NCBI GenBank assembly: GCA_017555825.1
Contig: JAFZFQ010000015.1
Coordinates: 1-47,226, forward strand
Length of the DNA: 47,226 bases
Direction: 5' to 3'
From: Bacteroidaceae bacterium
Lineage (GTDB): Bacteria; Bacteroidota; Bacteroidia; Bacteroidales; Barnesiellaceae_A
Below, in pieces: positions 34,668-44,621 of this stretch. Each line of letters opens with the position of its first letter. Within the stretch, counting starts at the first letter, position 1. The translations under genes and the position numbers were made by a program. Under the pieces are notes generated by a model. That model was not told where the DNA came from, did not search any database, and worked only from the letters and a program-made list of their open reading frames with translations.

Positions 34668-37600
34668 ATGAAAAAAACTCTATTCTACACACTACTGCTT
34701 TTATGTATGGCACTGCCCGTCGGAGCACAGCATCTAAAGAAAGGGCATATTAATCCCGGAACTTCGGGTGCCGATTTTCGCATATCAGACTGGGTAGAGG
34801 GTAGCGAATGGAGCGAAGATGACAACTTTTACATTTCGCGCGTCAAACCCAAAGCTCGATTTATCAACCAAAGCACTCAAATAAATCAGGAGTTTATACC
34901 CTGGTGGGAGTGGGACTACAATGCGTCATACGACCGCAACAAAGACTACTCACACTATAGCAAAAAAATTCTCAATTGGATACCCTACGGCTTCAGCTAC
35001 ACATACGACGAATTGTCACCATTTGAGATATTGCCCAACGGTATCTTCAACAGCGAGGTTTTCTCTATGTGGCAATACATATCAACATGGGGCACATGGA
35101 GCGACCACTTCATGCGCATGCCTGGCAACTTTGCCGACGTAGCACACAAAAACGGTGTGGCAGTAGCAACACAATCGACCACCGCCTACGGCGCCGACAT
35201 GACCACCAACGGTTGGGGTGACGCATACGTAGAACTTGGAGGTTCTGAGGAGAGTCGCAACAAAGTATTGGCCTACCTCGACTACTACGGTATAGACGGT
35301 ATAGGCTATAACTCGGAGTTTGCCGGAGGCTACGATGCCCACGGTGTAAAGGAGATTGTAAAACTGAACGAAGCTATAGCCAAACACTTCAGCGAGAAAT
35401 ACACCGGTGAGATGAAGTCATTCTCGGCCGAAAACATTTGGTATGACGGTGTTACGGTAGCCGGCAGTCCGCGTTTCGACAGTGGTGTATCGGAGTTGAC
35501 AGAGGTGTTTTTCGGCTCGGCCGAGAACAAAACCAGCTCATTCTTCCTCAACTACAACTGGAATGCCAACTATACCAACAACAACAACGAATACCTTCCA
35601 CCCACGTTGCAATACGCCGCCGAGAAGCTCAAACGCAACCCCTTCGACGTCTATGCATCGGTCAACTTGCAAGGACATGAGCCCAAGCTCACCGGCAAGG
35701 GCGAGGAGAACGGTCGCTGGCAATACCTCACTGAAAAAGCCGTGTCGCTGGGAATATGGTCGGGACACGATTGTAATGCTTTCTGGGAGGATCGTTATGA
35801 CCAAGGTTCTACCCCAATGCAGATACAACATACCTACCAAAAATTGCTGGAGCATTGGTTTACCAACAGCTACTACAACCCCATTTACGCTATAGACAAC
35901 AACCTGGTTGTCAATGAGAGCCTCATCAACACACTCGACACCGAATTTTTCGGTATGTCTAAGTTTGTAGCAGCGCAAAGTACACTGAGCTGGGATTTGT
36001 CGCAAGAGGCATTTGTGAGCTACTTCAACATGGGTAACGGTACATTCTTCAACTGGCAGGGAGTGCGACAACACAACGCCGAGTGGTTCAACATAGGTAT
36101 ACAAGACTACTTGCCCACATGGCGTTGGTGGTGGTCTAAGAAGGCCTTGGGTCGCTCTACACAAGACATTCCCACCGGCATGACAGCCTTGTTGGATTGG
36201 AACGACGCATGGTTTGGCGGTTCTTCATTGCGCATCACCGGTAGCGAGCAAGGTAGTAGCATACTCCACCTTTTCAAGACCCAATACAATGTACAAAGTG
36301 GCGATATTGTTACCGTGCGCTACAAGCTCAACAAAGGTAATGCACAATGCACTCTGCTACTGGGCATGGGCAAGGAATGTAACGAGTGGAACAGCGATAC
36401 TCCCTATGTAGTGCTCGACACCGACAACACCGTTTACGGCACATGGATCGAGAAACAGTTTGTCGTGAGCATGAGCAATGAACTCGCGTTGATAGCATTA
36501 CAATTTGACGACGCAGAGAATTTAGACATAAACATCGGCGAGATTTCAATCAAACGTGGTACTTATGCCACACCCGATGTGCCCTCCATCATCCGTAGCA
36601 AGATACTCGCCTGCCACGCAAAAGGTATAGATGCCAAGGTTATATTCGATATGAACACCGCAACAGGCAATAAGAAGGGTCACTACAACATCGATCACAA
36701 TGTGGCATTTTACAACATCTATGCCAAGGTAAACTATGGCGAAGGCTACAGCGAGACAACCTTGATGGGTAGCACCACATCGTGGGCAGCCGCATTCTTC
36801 TCGGCTCCGCTCAATGCGATGGGCGTATTGCAATTTGGCGCCAACCTACAAATAGGTGTGCAAGCCGTAGGTGTAGATATGACAACCACTTCGGAAATCG
36901 CATGGAGCGACGCTATGGAAATTGTGCTCGATGGCGAGCAGTCGATATACGAGCTGAACAACGACATCGTTATATCGTCGTCTTACATCACCGATGGCAC
37001 TACATTCACCATCGGATATAGCGACCCATTGCACCCCGCTGCCCAAGAATGGAGCATAACAGGTCCCTTCCACAACAGCCTGATAGAACAACCAACAACC
37101 ATAGTGGTTGCCAAAGAGACACCTCTATTTGGCGCGCAAGCATCAGTGGCATCTACATCGGTCGAACTCGGAGCACTTCCTGCCGGCTACTATGACGTAC
37201 ATGTAACCGAGACCGACGGTACAAAACGCACACTCACCTCTATCATTCATGTGTATGACCACACTGCAATCGTAGCCCCCCAAATAGAGAAGTTTGTGGC
37301 TCTTGACACCGATGGCGACAATGAGTCTATCTCGGCCGTTAGCGATGCAACAGCCGGCGAGCTCATCATGAGCGATTACAAAGACGACTTTGTAATGGTA
37401 GCCGAGGATGGTAGCGAGAGTAATTACAAAGAGAATGCCGTAAACCTTCCCGGTGCCGGCATCAAGCTGCAAGGCAAAGACCAATTGCGCATGCACTACG
37501 TTGCCAATGCCAATGCTCAGGCACGAGTATCTAAGGCTGTAGACCTGCGTCAACAATCGCTCAGCATTGTTGCCAAGGACGCCGGCATTATCCAACATCG

Positions 37601-38960
37601 CGAGACTGAGGTATCCGGCTCGGGTTGGGAGAGTGTTACAACTACCCACTCCAATCTTAATTTCTCTATCGCATTCTGGATAAAAGTAAGCAACATCGAC
37701 TACAAGGCTTGGCTGTTGAGCATACGCAACGACAAGGATGCTTGGCCCAATAGTTTGTGGGGCTGGTTGTGGCATGAGCTCGACCATAAAGGTAATATGA
37801 ACGCCATGACTATCCGCTCGGCCAACGACAATGCCTATATATACAACTATAGCGAGAATGGAAACAGCAACTTCCAATTCGAGAAAGATGTGTGGTATCA
37901 CTTTGCATATGTTTTCAAGGAGAGCAAAATATACGAGATAGACTACTACGGCGAATACTTCGACGCACAAAATGAGTACACCCTATACATCAACGGCGTA
38001 CCTCTCGATACAGTATCGAGCAGCTTGCCTAAGAATATAGGTTGGAGCGACTTCGACTCCGATGCAACCATCGCTTTGGGTGGTATAGCCGGAAAGGGTC
38101 GCTTTGCCGGATTTGATGCCGCCGTAGACAACTTCCAACTCTACAATATCGCACTCGACGAGGCAGGAGTACTCCAGTCGATGGGCCAATTTGAAGACCC
38201 CAATAAAGTAGAGGGACTTGTTGGTTTTTGGGACTTTGAGGACGAAAACAACAACGGTTATGCCAATGGTGTGAGCGCCTACCCCAACGCACGTTTGCAG
38301 CACTATTATGTATCGTCGTTGGGCAACACCGTGATACCCGAGCTACACGAAACCGCCGGTTACCTTGGATTTACCGCATACGACGGTTACACCCTTGCCC
38401 CCGAGGCCACATACTCCGTCAATGGTGGTGTAACAGCTACTATATCGGCCGACAACAGCACCCACAACTTCAATGAAGTTGCAGGTGAACACACAATGAA
38501 GCCTACATATACCCAAGCCACAGTTGCTCAGGACGACAAACTGTATGGATATGCCGACCTCAATTTCCCCAACCCTGGTTTGAACCGATATAAAATATAC
38601 ACTGTAAAGCTACAACTCGACAATGGCATAGGTAGCGACGAGGCCGAATATAAGTATGTATATGTAGCCAACATCGAGGGTCGCATACAAGCCAATATCG
38701 TAGGAACAGAGGCCGAGTGTTATATCAAAAACATCTACCCCAACCCCTTCGATGACCACTTCTATGTGCAAGCCGATAAAGCCGGTACATACAATATCAT
38801 CTTGCTCGACATGGAGGGTCATGAGGTAATGCACAGACAAGCCGACCTCCAAGCAGGAGAAACTATCGAACTGAAGGTCAACGTAACCCCCGGTGTGTAC
38901 ATCGCTATTGTAACCCGTGGCAACGAGGTAGTAGCGTCGACCAAGATAGTAAAGAAATAA
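34668..38960 (+). CDS. GH85-like endo-beta-N-acetylglucosaminidase with LamG-like domain and T9SS sorting tail
   Basis: The 1430-residue secreted enzyme begins with a signal peptide (about 1-21, ending GAQ). The catalytic part (about 75-600) has the GH85 pattern: WIPYGFSY, YYGIDGIGYNSEF with the N-x-E pair N215/E217 that matches the asparagine-glutamate pair of GH85 enzymes, and AENIWYDG. GH85 enzymes cut the chitobiose core of N-glycans. Beta-sandwich domains follow, then a LamG/concanavalin-like domain (about 990-1180: SIAFWIKVSN, YTLYINGV, VDNFQLYNIAL). The last 75 residues (from IYPNPF near 1358 to VASTKIVKK) are a type A type IX secretion sorting domain, so the enzyme is surface-attached or secreted. 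It starts 27 bp after the radical SAM gene. Confidence 0.88.
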   Translation: MKKTLFYTLLLLCMALPVGAQHLKKGHINPGTSGADFRISDWVEGSEWSEDDNFYISRVKPKARFINQSTQINQEFIPWWEWDYNASYDRNKDYSHYSKKILNWIPYGFSYTYDELSPFEILPNGIFNSEVFSMWQYISTWGTWSDHFMRMPGNFADVAHKNGVAVATQSTTAYGADMTTNGWGDAYVELGGSEESRNKVLAYLDYYGIDGIGYNSEFAGGYDAHGVKEIVKLNEAIAKHFSEKYTGEMKSFSAENIWYDGVTVAGSPRFDSGVSELTEVFFGSAENKTSSFFLNYNWNANYTNNNNEYLPPTLQYAAEKLKRNPFDVYASVNLQGHEPKLTGKGEENGRWQYLTEKAVSLGIWSGHDCNAFWEDRYDQGSTPMQIQHTYQKLLEHWFTNSYYNPIYAIDNNLVVNESLINTLDTEFFGMSKFVAAQSTLSWDLSQEAFVSYFNMGNGTFFNWQGVRQHNAEWFNIGIQDYLPTWRWWWSKKALGRSTQDIPTGMTALLDWNDAWFGGSSLRITGSEQGSSILHLFKTQYNVQSGDIVTVRYKLNKGNAQCTLLLGMGKECNEWNSDTPYVVLDTDNTVYGTWIEKQFVVSMSNELALIALQFDDAENLDINIGEISIKRGTYATPDVPSIIRSKILACHAKGIDAKVIFDMNTATGNKKGHYNIDHNVAFYNIYAKVNYGEGYSETTLMGSTTSWAAAFFSAPLNAMGVLQFGANLQIGVQAVGVDMTTTSEIAWSDAMEIVLDGEQSIYELNNDIVISSSYITDGTTFTIGYSDPLHPAAQEWSITGPFHNSLIEQPTTIVVAKETPLFGAQASVASTSVELGALPAGYYDVHVTETDGTKRTLTSIIHVYDHTAIVAPQIEKFVALDTDGDNESISAVSDATAGELIMSDYKDDFVMVAEDGSESNYKENAVNLPGAGIKLQGKDQLRMHYVANANAQARVSKAVDLRQQSLSIVAKDAGIIQHRETEVSGSGWESVTTTHSNLNFSIAFWIKVSNIDYKAWLLSIRNDKDAWPNSLWGWLWHELDHKGNMNAMTIRSANDNAYIYNYSENGNSNFQFEKDVWYHFAYVFKESKIYEIDYYGEYFDAQNEYTLYINGVPLDTVSSSLPKNIGWSDFDSDATIALGGIAGKGRFAGFDAAVDNFQLYNIALDEAGVLQSMGQFEDPNKVEGLVGFWDFEDENNNGYANGVSAYPNARLQHYYVSSLGNTVIPELHETAGYLGFTAYDGYTLAPEATYSVNGGVTATISADNSTHNFNEVAGEHTMKPTYTQATVAQDDKLYGYADLNFPNPGLNRYKIYTVKLQLDNGIGSDEAEYKYVYVANIEGRIQANIVGTEAECYIKNIYPNPFDDHFYVQADKAGTYNIILLDMEGHEVMHRQADLQAGETIELKVNVTPGVYIAIVTRGNEVVASTKIVKK

Positions 38961-39010
38961 GACCCAAACGATGCAATATACCTAACGGAGTATAACATCA
39001 CACCCTATAC

Positions 39011-39055
39011 AACCATGCGAGAGAAGTTGCCAAGGCTTCTCTCGCATGGTTTTTG
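39011..39055 (+). terminator. Terminator after the GH85 gene
   Basis: The exact 16-bp arms at 39011-39026 and 39036-39051 have a 9-base loop, with a T run at the 3' end. Confidence 0.9.
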
Positions 39056-39159
39056 TTATTGCAACATCTTAATCGCAACACAAAAAGAAATGGGATAGTG
39101 TCGTAAAAATTAGCCCTATTTCGCAATAACATAGTGCAAGTTTTATCAAAATTTTTCAC

Positions 39160-39167
39160 TATCTTTG
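39160..39167 (+). promoter_or_regulatory. -7 element of pheT
   Basis: TATCTTTG, giving a leader of about 80 nt before the pheT ATG at 39254. The leader contains a GTGTGC/GCACAC hairpin at 39191-39220. No -33 TTG is evident. Confidence 0.55.
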
Positions 39168-39253
39168 GGCAACTTTTTGCTAATCGCACAGTGTGCCCTC
39201 TGGGATAGTCCATAGCACACTCATTATCAGGATAATAAACAAACTATTATATT

Positions 39254-41716
39254 ATGAATATTTCGTATAATTGGTTAAAAAAATATTTGGACTTCGACCT
39301 CACCCCCGAAGAGACTTCGGCAGCGCTCACCTCAATAGGCCTTGAGACCGGTGGTATCGAAGAGGTACAAACCATAAAAGGTGGCCTTGAAGGTCTTGTA
39401 ATAGGCAAAGTGCTCACTTGCGTAGACCACCCCAACAGCGACCACTTGCACATCACTACCGTAGACCTTGGCGATGGCAATCCTACACAAATCGTGTGTG
39501 GAGCGGCCAACGTAGCAGCCGGTCAACACGTAGTAGTAGCTACTGTAGGTACAACATTGTACAGTGGTGACGAAAGTTTTACAATCAAGAAATCTAAAAT
39601 CCGTGGCGAAGAATCGTTTGGTATGATATGTGCCGAAGATGAAATAGGCATTGGCACATCACACGACGGCATCATCACACTGCCCGAGACTGCCATTCCC
39701 GGTACTCCCGCCAAGGAATACTACAACATCAAGAGCGACTATGTTCTTGAAGTAGATATCACCCCCAACCGCATCGATGCAGCATCGCACTATGGTGTAG
39801 CTCGCGACTTGGCTGCCTACTTGAAGCAAAATGGCAAGCAAGTAAACCTTCAACGCCCCTCGGTAGAGGAGTTTAAGGTAGACCAACAAGAGGGCGCCAT
39901 TGCCGTTGAGGTACAAAACGAAGAGGCTTGTCCCCGCTATGCCGGTGTAACCATACGCAACGTAAATGTGGCCGAGAGCCCCGAGTGGTTGCGCAATGCA
40001 CTCACCGCTATAGGCTTGCACCCCATCAACAACATTGTCGACATTACCAACTACTTGTTGCACGCAACAGGTCAACCCTTGCACTGCTTTGACCTCAATG
40101 AGATAAAAGGTGGCAAAGTAGTAGTGCGCACAGCGGTAGAAGGTAGCAAATTTGTCACCCTCGACGAGGTAGAGCGCACACTCACCGCACAAGACCTCAT
40201 GATATGCAACGCCGAGGAGCCCATGTGCATAGCCGGTGTGTTTGGTGGCTTGAAATCGGGTGTAACAGAGAAGACAACCGACATTTTCTTGGAGTCGGCC
40301 TATTTCCACCCCACATGGGTGCGCAAGACAGCTCGTCGCCAAGCGCTCAATACCGATGCATCGTTCCGCTTTGAACGTGGTATCGACAACAACAATATCA
40401 TCTACGTACTGAAACGTGCAGCCATGATGGTACAAGAGTTGGCCGGCGGTGTAGTATGTGGCGACATCATCGACACACACCCCGAGGGATTCCCCGCATT
40501 CCCCGTTACACTCACCTACGACAAGGCACACAAACTCATCGGTAAGGAAATACCCGCCGACACTATCAAGAGCATACTCAACAGCCTTGAAATAGAGATT
40601 GTAGCCGAAGATAGCGAGAAGTTGGAATTGCTCGTGCCTACATATCGCGTAGACGTACAACGCGACGTAGACGTAATAGAAGACATCTTGCGCATATATG
40701 GCTACAACAATATAGAGTTTACCGACGCCGTACACTCAAACCTCTCGTACAAGACAGCAACCGACGAAAACCACCGCTTGCAAAACCTCATTTCGGAGCA
40801 ACTCACAGGCTGTGGCTTCAACGAAATCATGTGTAACTCACTCTCGGCCGTATCGTACTACGAGGGTTGCGAAGAATTTCCCGAGACAAGTTGCGCCCGC
40901 TTGCTCAACCCCTTGAGCAACGACTTGTGCGTGATGCGTCAAACCCTCCTCTTCGGTGGTCTTGAGAGCCTTGCCCGCAACATCAACCGTCGTCGCCCCA
41001 ACTTGCGCATGTATGAGTTTGGCAATTGCTACTTCTACAATGCCGAGGCCTCGACCGAGAAGTCTATTACAGCACCCTACAGCGAAGAGAAACACTTGGG
41101 CTTGTGGCTCACCGGCAACCGTGTTACAGGTAGCTGGGCTCACGCCGACGAAAAGACATCGGTATATGAGTTGAAGGCTTATGTAGAAAATATCTTTGCG
41201 CGCATCGGTGTACCTGCCAAGGATATTACCATGACCCAAATAAGCAATGGTATATACAGCGCTGCCTTGCAAATAACCAACCGTGCCGGTAAGTTGCTCG
41301 CTATGGTGGGTATCTTGTCGAAGAAGGTAGCCAAGAAATTCGACATAGACATCGAGGTTTACTACGCCGAGCTCAATTGGGACAACCTCATGCGCTATGC
41401 TTTGCGCAACAAAGTTACCTATACCGAGTTGCCCAAGTTCCAAGCAGTGAAACGCGACCTCGCATTGCTCGTAGACGAGAGCGTTGCCTTTGCCGACATC
41501 GAGCGCGTAGCCTATGAAACCGAGCGCAAGTTGCTCAAGGAGGTTACACTCTTTGACGTATACGAGGGCGACAAGCTACCCGCAGGCAAGAAGTCGTATG
41601 CTGTATCGTTCCTTTTGCAAGACGCCGAGAAGACTCTCAACGACAAGCAAATAGACAACGTAATGACTCGCATGATTGCTGCTATGACCAAGCAATTTGA
41701 TGCACAATTGCGATAA
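39254..41716 (+). CDS. pheT: Phenylalanine-tRNA ligase beta subunit
   Basis: PheT is the large subunit of the alpha2-beta2 phenylalanyl-tRNA synthetase. The 820-residue protein has the usual order: N-terminal B1 module and tRNA-binding OB domain (about 40-150, 'VDHPNSDHLHITTVDLG'), B3/B4 (ITPNRIDAASHYGVARDLAAYL), B5 DNA-binding-like domain, the inactive synthetase-like core, and a C-terminal anticodon-binding RRM-like domain (about 725-820). The alpha subunit gene pheS is not next to it, which is ordinary in Bacteroidales. yebC follows 45 bp later. Confidence 0.97.
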   Translation: MNISYNWLKKYLDFDLTPEETSAALTSIGLETGGIEEVQTIKGGLEGLVIGKVLTCVDHPNSDHLHITTVDLGDGNPTQIVCGAANVAAGQHVVVATVGTTLYSGDESFTIKKSKIRGEESFGMICAEDEIGIGTSHDGIITLPETAIPGTPAKEYYNIKSDYVLEVDITPNRIDAASHYGVARDLAAYLKQNGKQVNLQRPSVEEFKVDQQEGAIAVEVQNEEACPRYAGVTIRNVNVAESPEWLRNALTAIGLHPINNIVDITNYLLHATGQPLHCFDLNEIKGGKVVVRTAVEGSKFVTLDEVERTLTAQDLMICNAEEPMCIAGVFGGLKSGVTEKTTDIFLESAYFHPTWVRKTARRQALNTDASFRFERGIDNNNIIYVLKRAAMMVQELAGGVVCGDIIDTHPEGFPAFPVTLTYDKAHKLIGKEIPADTIKSILNSLEIEIVAEDSEKLELLVPTYRVDVQRDVDVIEDILRIYGYNNIEFTDAVHSNLSYKTATDENHRLQNLISEQLTGCGFNEIMCNSLSAVSYYEGCEEFPETSCARLLNPLSNDLCVMRQTLLFGGLESLARNINRRRPNLRMYEFGNCYFYNAEASTEKSITAPYSEEKHLGLWLTGNRVTGSWAHADEKTSVYELKAYVENIFARIGVPAKDITMTQISNGIYSAALQITNRAGKLLAMVGILSKKVAKKFDIDIEVYYAELNWDNLMRYALRNKVTYTELPKFQAVKRDLALLVDESVAFADIERVAYETERKLLKEVTLFDVYEGDKLPAGKKSYAVSFLLQDAEKTLNDKQIDNVMTRMIAAMTKQFDAQLR

Positions 41717-41761
41717 AGAGAATTATTAGAAAAATAAAAACACTATAAAGAACAAAGAACT

Positions 41762-42490
41762 ATGGGAAGAGCGTTTGAATACCGCAAAGCCAGAAAAATG
41801 AAACGTTGGGGCAACATGTCCCGCACATTTACCAAGATTGGTAAAGAAATCACTATCGCCGTTAAAGCCAGTGGTCCCGATCCCGATGGTAACCCCCGCT
41901 TGCGTGCGTTGATGCAAAATGCCAAGGCTGCCAACATGCCCAAAGAGAATGTTGAGCGCGCCATCAAGAAAGCTACCGATAAAGACTCGGGCGACTACAA
42001 GGAGATCGTATACGAAGGATACGGCCCCCACGGTATCGCTATCGTTGTAGAGACTGCTACCGACAACCACACTCGTACTGTTGCCAACGTACGTAGCTAC
42101 TTCAACAAAGCCGGTGGTTCATTGGGTACATCAGGCTCACTCTCGTTTATGTTTGAGCACAAATGTGTATTCCACATCAAGCCCAAAGACGGCGTATCTA
42201 TCGAAGACCTTGAGCTCGAACTCATCGACTATGGCGTAGACGAACTCGAAGCAGACGACGAAGAGATTGTACTCTACGGTGCTTTTGAGTCGAACAGCGA
42301 GATTCAAAAATACCTTGAGGAGAACGGCTTTGAAATCGTAAGCTCAGAGTTTGAGCGCATCCCCAACGACGTGAAAGAGGTAGATGCAGAGCAACGCGCT
42401 GCCATCGAAAAGCTCATTGAGCGTCTTGAGGACGACGAAGACGTGCAAAACGTTTTCCACAACATGAAAGAAGAGGAAGACGAAGAGTAA
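41762..42490 (+). CDS. yebC: YebC/PmpR family protein
   Basis: The 242-residue protein opens with MGRAFEYRKARKMKRWGNMSR, the Bacteroidota form of the YebC start, and has the three-domain TACO1-like layout with MPKENVERAIKKA, YEGYGPHGIAIVVE and GSLGTSGSLSFMF. Family members act as transcription regulators in some bacteria and as translation factors that relieve ribosome stalling at proline runs in others. It probably shares a transcript with pheT. Confidence 0.95.
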   Translation: MGRAFEYRKARKMKRWGNMSRTFTKIGKEITIAVKASGPDPDGNPRLRALMQNAKAANMPKENVERAIKKATDKDSGDYKEIVYEGYGPHGIAIVVETATDNHTRTVANVRSYFNKAGGSLGTSGSLSFMFEHKCVFHIKPKDGVSIEDLELELIDYGVDELEADDEEIVLYGAFESNSEIQKYLEENGFEIVSSEFERIPNDVKEVDAEQRAAIEKLIERLEDDEDVQNVFHNMKEEEDEE

Positions 42491-42514
42491 TAGACTCACC
42501 CCTATTCATACAAC

Positions 42515-42553
42515 CAACGCGACGGTATATATTCTATCGTCGCGTTGTTTTTT
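42515..42553 (+). terminator. Terminator after yebC
   Basis: The arms at 42515-42527 and 42535-42547 form a 13-bp stem with one G-T pair. A TTTTTT run follows. Confidence 0.88.
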
Positions 42554-42599
42554 ATTACAACTACACATTATATAATATATAGAAGATAATGAGCTCACA

Positions 42600-42642
42600 G
42601 AGCAAAAGAATCGCCCCGGAAGCAGCACTGCAACCGGGGCGA
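42600..42642 (-). terminator. Terminator of the lipoprotein cluster
   Basis: TCGCCCCGG (42611-42619) pairs with CCGGGGCGA (42634-42642). Read on the minus strand the stem is followed by TTCTTTTG. It lies 40 bp beyond the last lipoprotein stop. Confidence 0.75.
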
Positions 42643-42683
42643 TAGTGTTATTGAATTATCTTCTACTTATTTTATAGAAATGA

Positions 42684-44597
42684 TTATTCAAACGATAGCT
42701 TTTGGCTGGTAATCTTCAAGCCTTTGCCCATAGCTTTGCGTTGGGGAGCAGCGGCAGCCTCATCGGTCTCAAAGAAATCTTCGGCAGGCGAGCAACCGTC
42801 TCTTGTAAACATAACCTCTTTAGAGGCATAAACCTTGGTAAAGTTGCCATCGGCATCCTCGGCAACGCCAAAGAAGATGTAAGGAACGTCAAACTCATAG
42901 AGGTAGCTACCCTCTACAAGAGCAGGATCGTCGGCAGTGAGACCTTGAATGATTTGCTCATAGCTATATGAGGGGTAATCATTGGCATTCATAGCCGAGA
43001 AATAGAATCGAACTGCATCGGTATCTACATCGGCCGATACGTTTACGATGGCAAAGTCGGCAAATGCGGCAAGATCGGGATTAAGCATTGCAATCTCTGT
43101 ACCATTGTAGTAGTAGCCAATGTTCAACTTAAAGTCGAGATCGGCATACACAACCTCTTCGGTAGTAAATTTGAGACGTTGCAAATCGGTAGTAGCCGAA
43201 CCTGCTTGGCAACCAAATACCAACAACTCATACTCGGTCGAGGGTGTAAGTCCCTCTACAGTTTCGCTCATATTGCCCGAAGCATAATTGAGAGAGAAGT
43301 TGTTAATAATATATTGCACAACTTGATCGTCGCTATAACCGGCAAAACGAGTAGCCGAAACAAGTGTTGCGATGTATGTATCGTCGTTTGTTGTATTTAT
43401 ATTCAACGTAGCCTTGCGCGAAGTAAGGTTCTCTACCGAGAGCGTAAATTGGTTTTCTGAGGCTGTTACATCGCCTGTCTTGAAGTAGTAATAGTCGGGG
43501 ACAGTATTGAGCAGTGCCTCACCATCCATACCAAACGCCCACACTACAAACTCGGTATTGGCATCCAACTCAACGTCGAGGTGGGTAGTACCATGTGAAG
43601 CCAAGTCGTTGAAGATAAAGTGCAAACCCTGTTCGGGTGTGTCAAAGAATGAAGAGTATTGAGCTTTCAGATTTTCCCAATCAATCTCGCACAACTCACA
43701 CCAAGTCTCGGGAGCAGTACCCTCGGGCACATCTTTTGCCCAGAATACGCCATAATGGTAGTAGCCATCATAACCCTTGGGAGTAATGTCAAATGACACC
43801 TTCGGGCCATCTACCGCAACTTGGAAGTCAAATTCGAGAGTATACATATTGATGTCGGTAGTCTTAACACGGAGACGAGAAATCTCGGTTGTAGGCTTCA
43901 TGGTCTTGGTATCGAAACCGTAGGCATACGCAACATACTCGGTATTGGCAGAAACACCTTTCAAGACGTGCGACTTGAGGTCGCCCTCGTACATAAAGGC
44001 TTTAGCGGCATCAGAGGGGTCGCCACCCATGGCATCGGCAAAACTTTCAAAAATCTCCATGTCGCTTGCCCACAGAGCCGAGTCATTCTCCATGAGATCA
44101 CCTTCAAGGATATATTTACCGTTACCAAGAATAAAAACGTAGGGCATAGTTTTATCCTTAGGAGTAACATCGAGTGTAATAGTTGTAGCAGTAACCGACA
44201 CAAGATCCAACTTGATAGAATACTCCTTACCTACGCTTTGCTTAACTGTAATTGTGGGATTGGGATATACACCGGGATAGAGAAGTTCGAGGCGACAAGT
44301 ACGCTCGGTTTTCTCAAAACTCTCCTCTACATCAAATGCGATAACACTGTCGTTTACCACAATGTTTTTCAACCACTTTTTGTCCTCACTATTTACAGTG
44401 ATTTTTTCTCCTTCGGTGGGATTGTTCAACACGTAACCCACCTCAAAGTGTCCACCTTCGGCAGCCACCTCAACCAATGTTTGACTAAGTGTTAGCTCGG
44501 CATCGCCGGGTTTGTCGAATGGCTCGTCACCCTTGCACCCGGTAAAGAGTGCAAGAGTAGCCACAGAACACATTATCATTAACCAAATATTTTTCAT
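42684..44597 (-). CDS. BACON-domain surface lipoprotein with Ig/Fn3-like repeats
   Basis: The 637-residue protein starts with a lipoprotein signal with lipobox LFTGC and an acidic stretch after it (KGDEPFDKPGD), the kind of signal that sends Bacteroidota lipoproteins to the cell surface. A BACON domain (about 30-130) follows: LVEVAAEGGHFEVGYVLNNP, KWLKNIVV and an ending ITVKQSVG. The rest holds three or four Ig/Fn3-like modules marked by phrases such as 'ANTEYVAYAYGFD' and 'PSTEYELLVFGCQ'. BACON domains often sit in carbohydrate- or mucin-binding proteins. The ATG at 44597 is chosen over a GTG six bases upstream. It lies 24 bp after the next lipoprotein gene in the same unit. Confidence 0.85.
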   Translation of the reverse strand: MKNIWLMIMCSVATLALFTGCKGDEPFDKPGDAELTLSQTLVEVAAEGGHFEVGYVLNNPTEGEKITVNSEDKKWLKNIVVNDSVIAFDVEESFEKTERTCRLELLYPGVYPNPTITVKQSVGKEYSIKLDLVSVTATTITLDVTPKDKTMPYVFILGNGKYILEGDLMENDSALWASDMEIFESFADAMGGDPSDAAKAFMYEGDLKSHVLKGVSANTEYVAYAYGFDTKTMKPTTEISRLRVKTTDINMYTLEFDFQVAVDGPKVSFDITPKGYDGYYHYGVFWAKDVPEGTAPETWCELCEIDWENLKAQYSSFFDTPEQGLHFIFNDLASHGTTHLDVELDANTEFVVWAFGMDGEALLNTVPDYYYFKTGDVTASENQFTLSVENLTSRKATLNINTTNDDTYIATLVSATRFAGYSDDQVVQYIINNFSLNYASGNMSETVEGLTPSTEYELLVFGCQAGSATTDLQRLKFTTEEVVYADLDFKLNIGYYYNGTEIAMLNPDLAAFADFAIVNVSADVDTDAVRFYFSAMNANDYPSYSYEQIIQGLTADDPALVEGSYLYEFDVPYIFFGVAEDADGNFTKVYASKEVMFTRDGCSPAEDFFETDEAAAAPQRKAMGKGLKITSQKLSFE

Positions 44598-44621
44598 AGT
44601 CACAGTCGTTTAAAGGAGTTA

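Noticed and set aside
39659..40735. A 358-codon open frame on the minus strand opposite pheT
   Set aside because: Shadow of pheT, with composition dictated by the sense codons and no promoter-like sequence.
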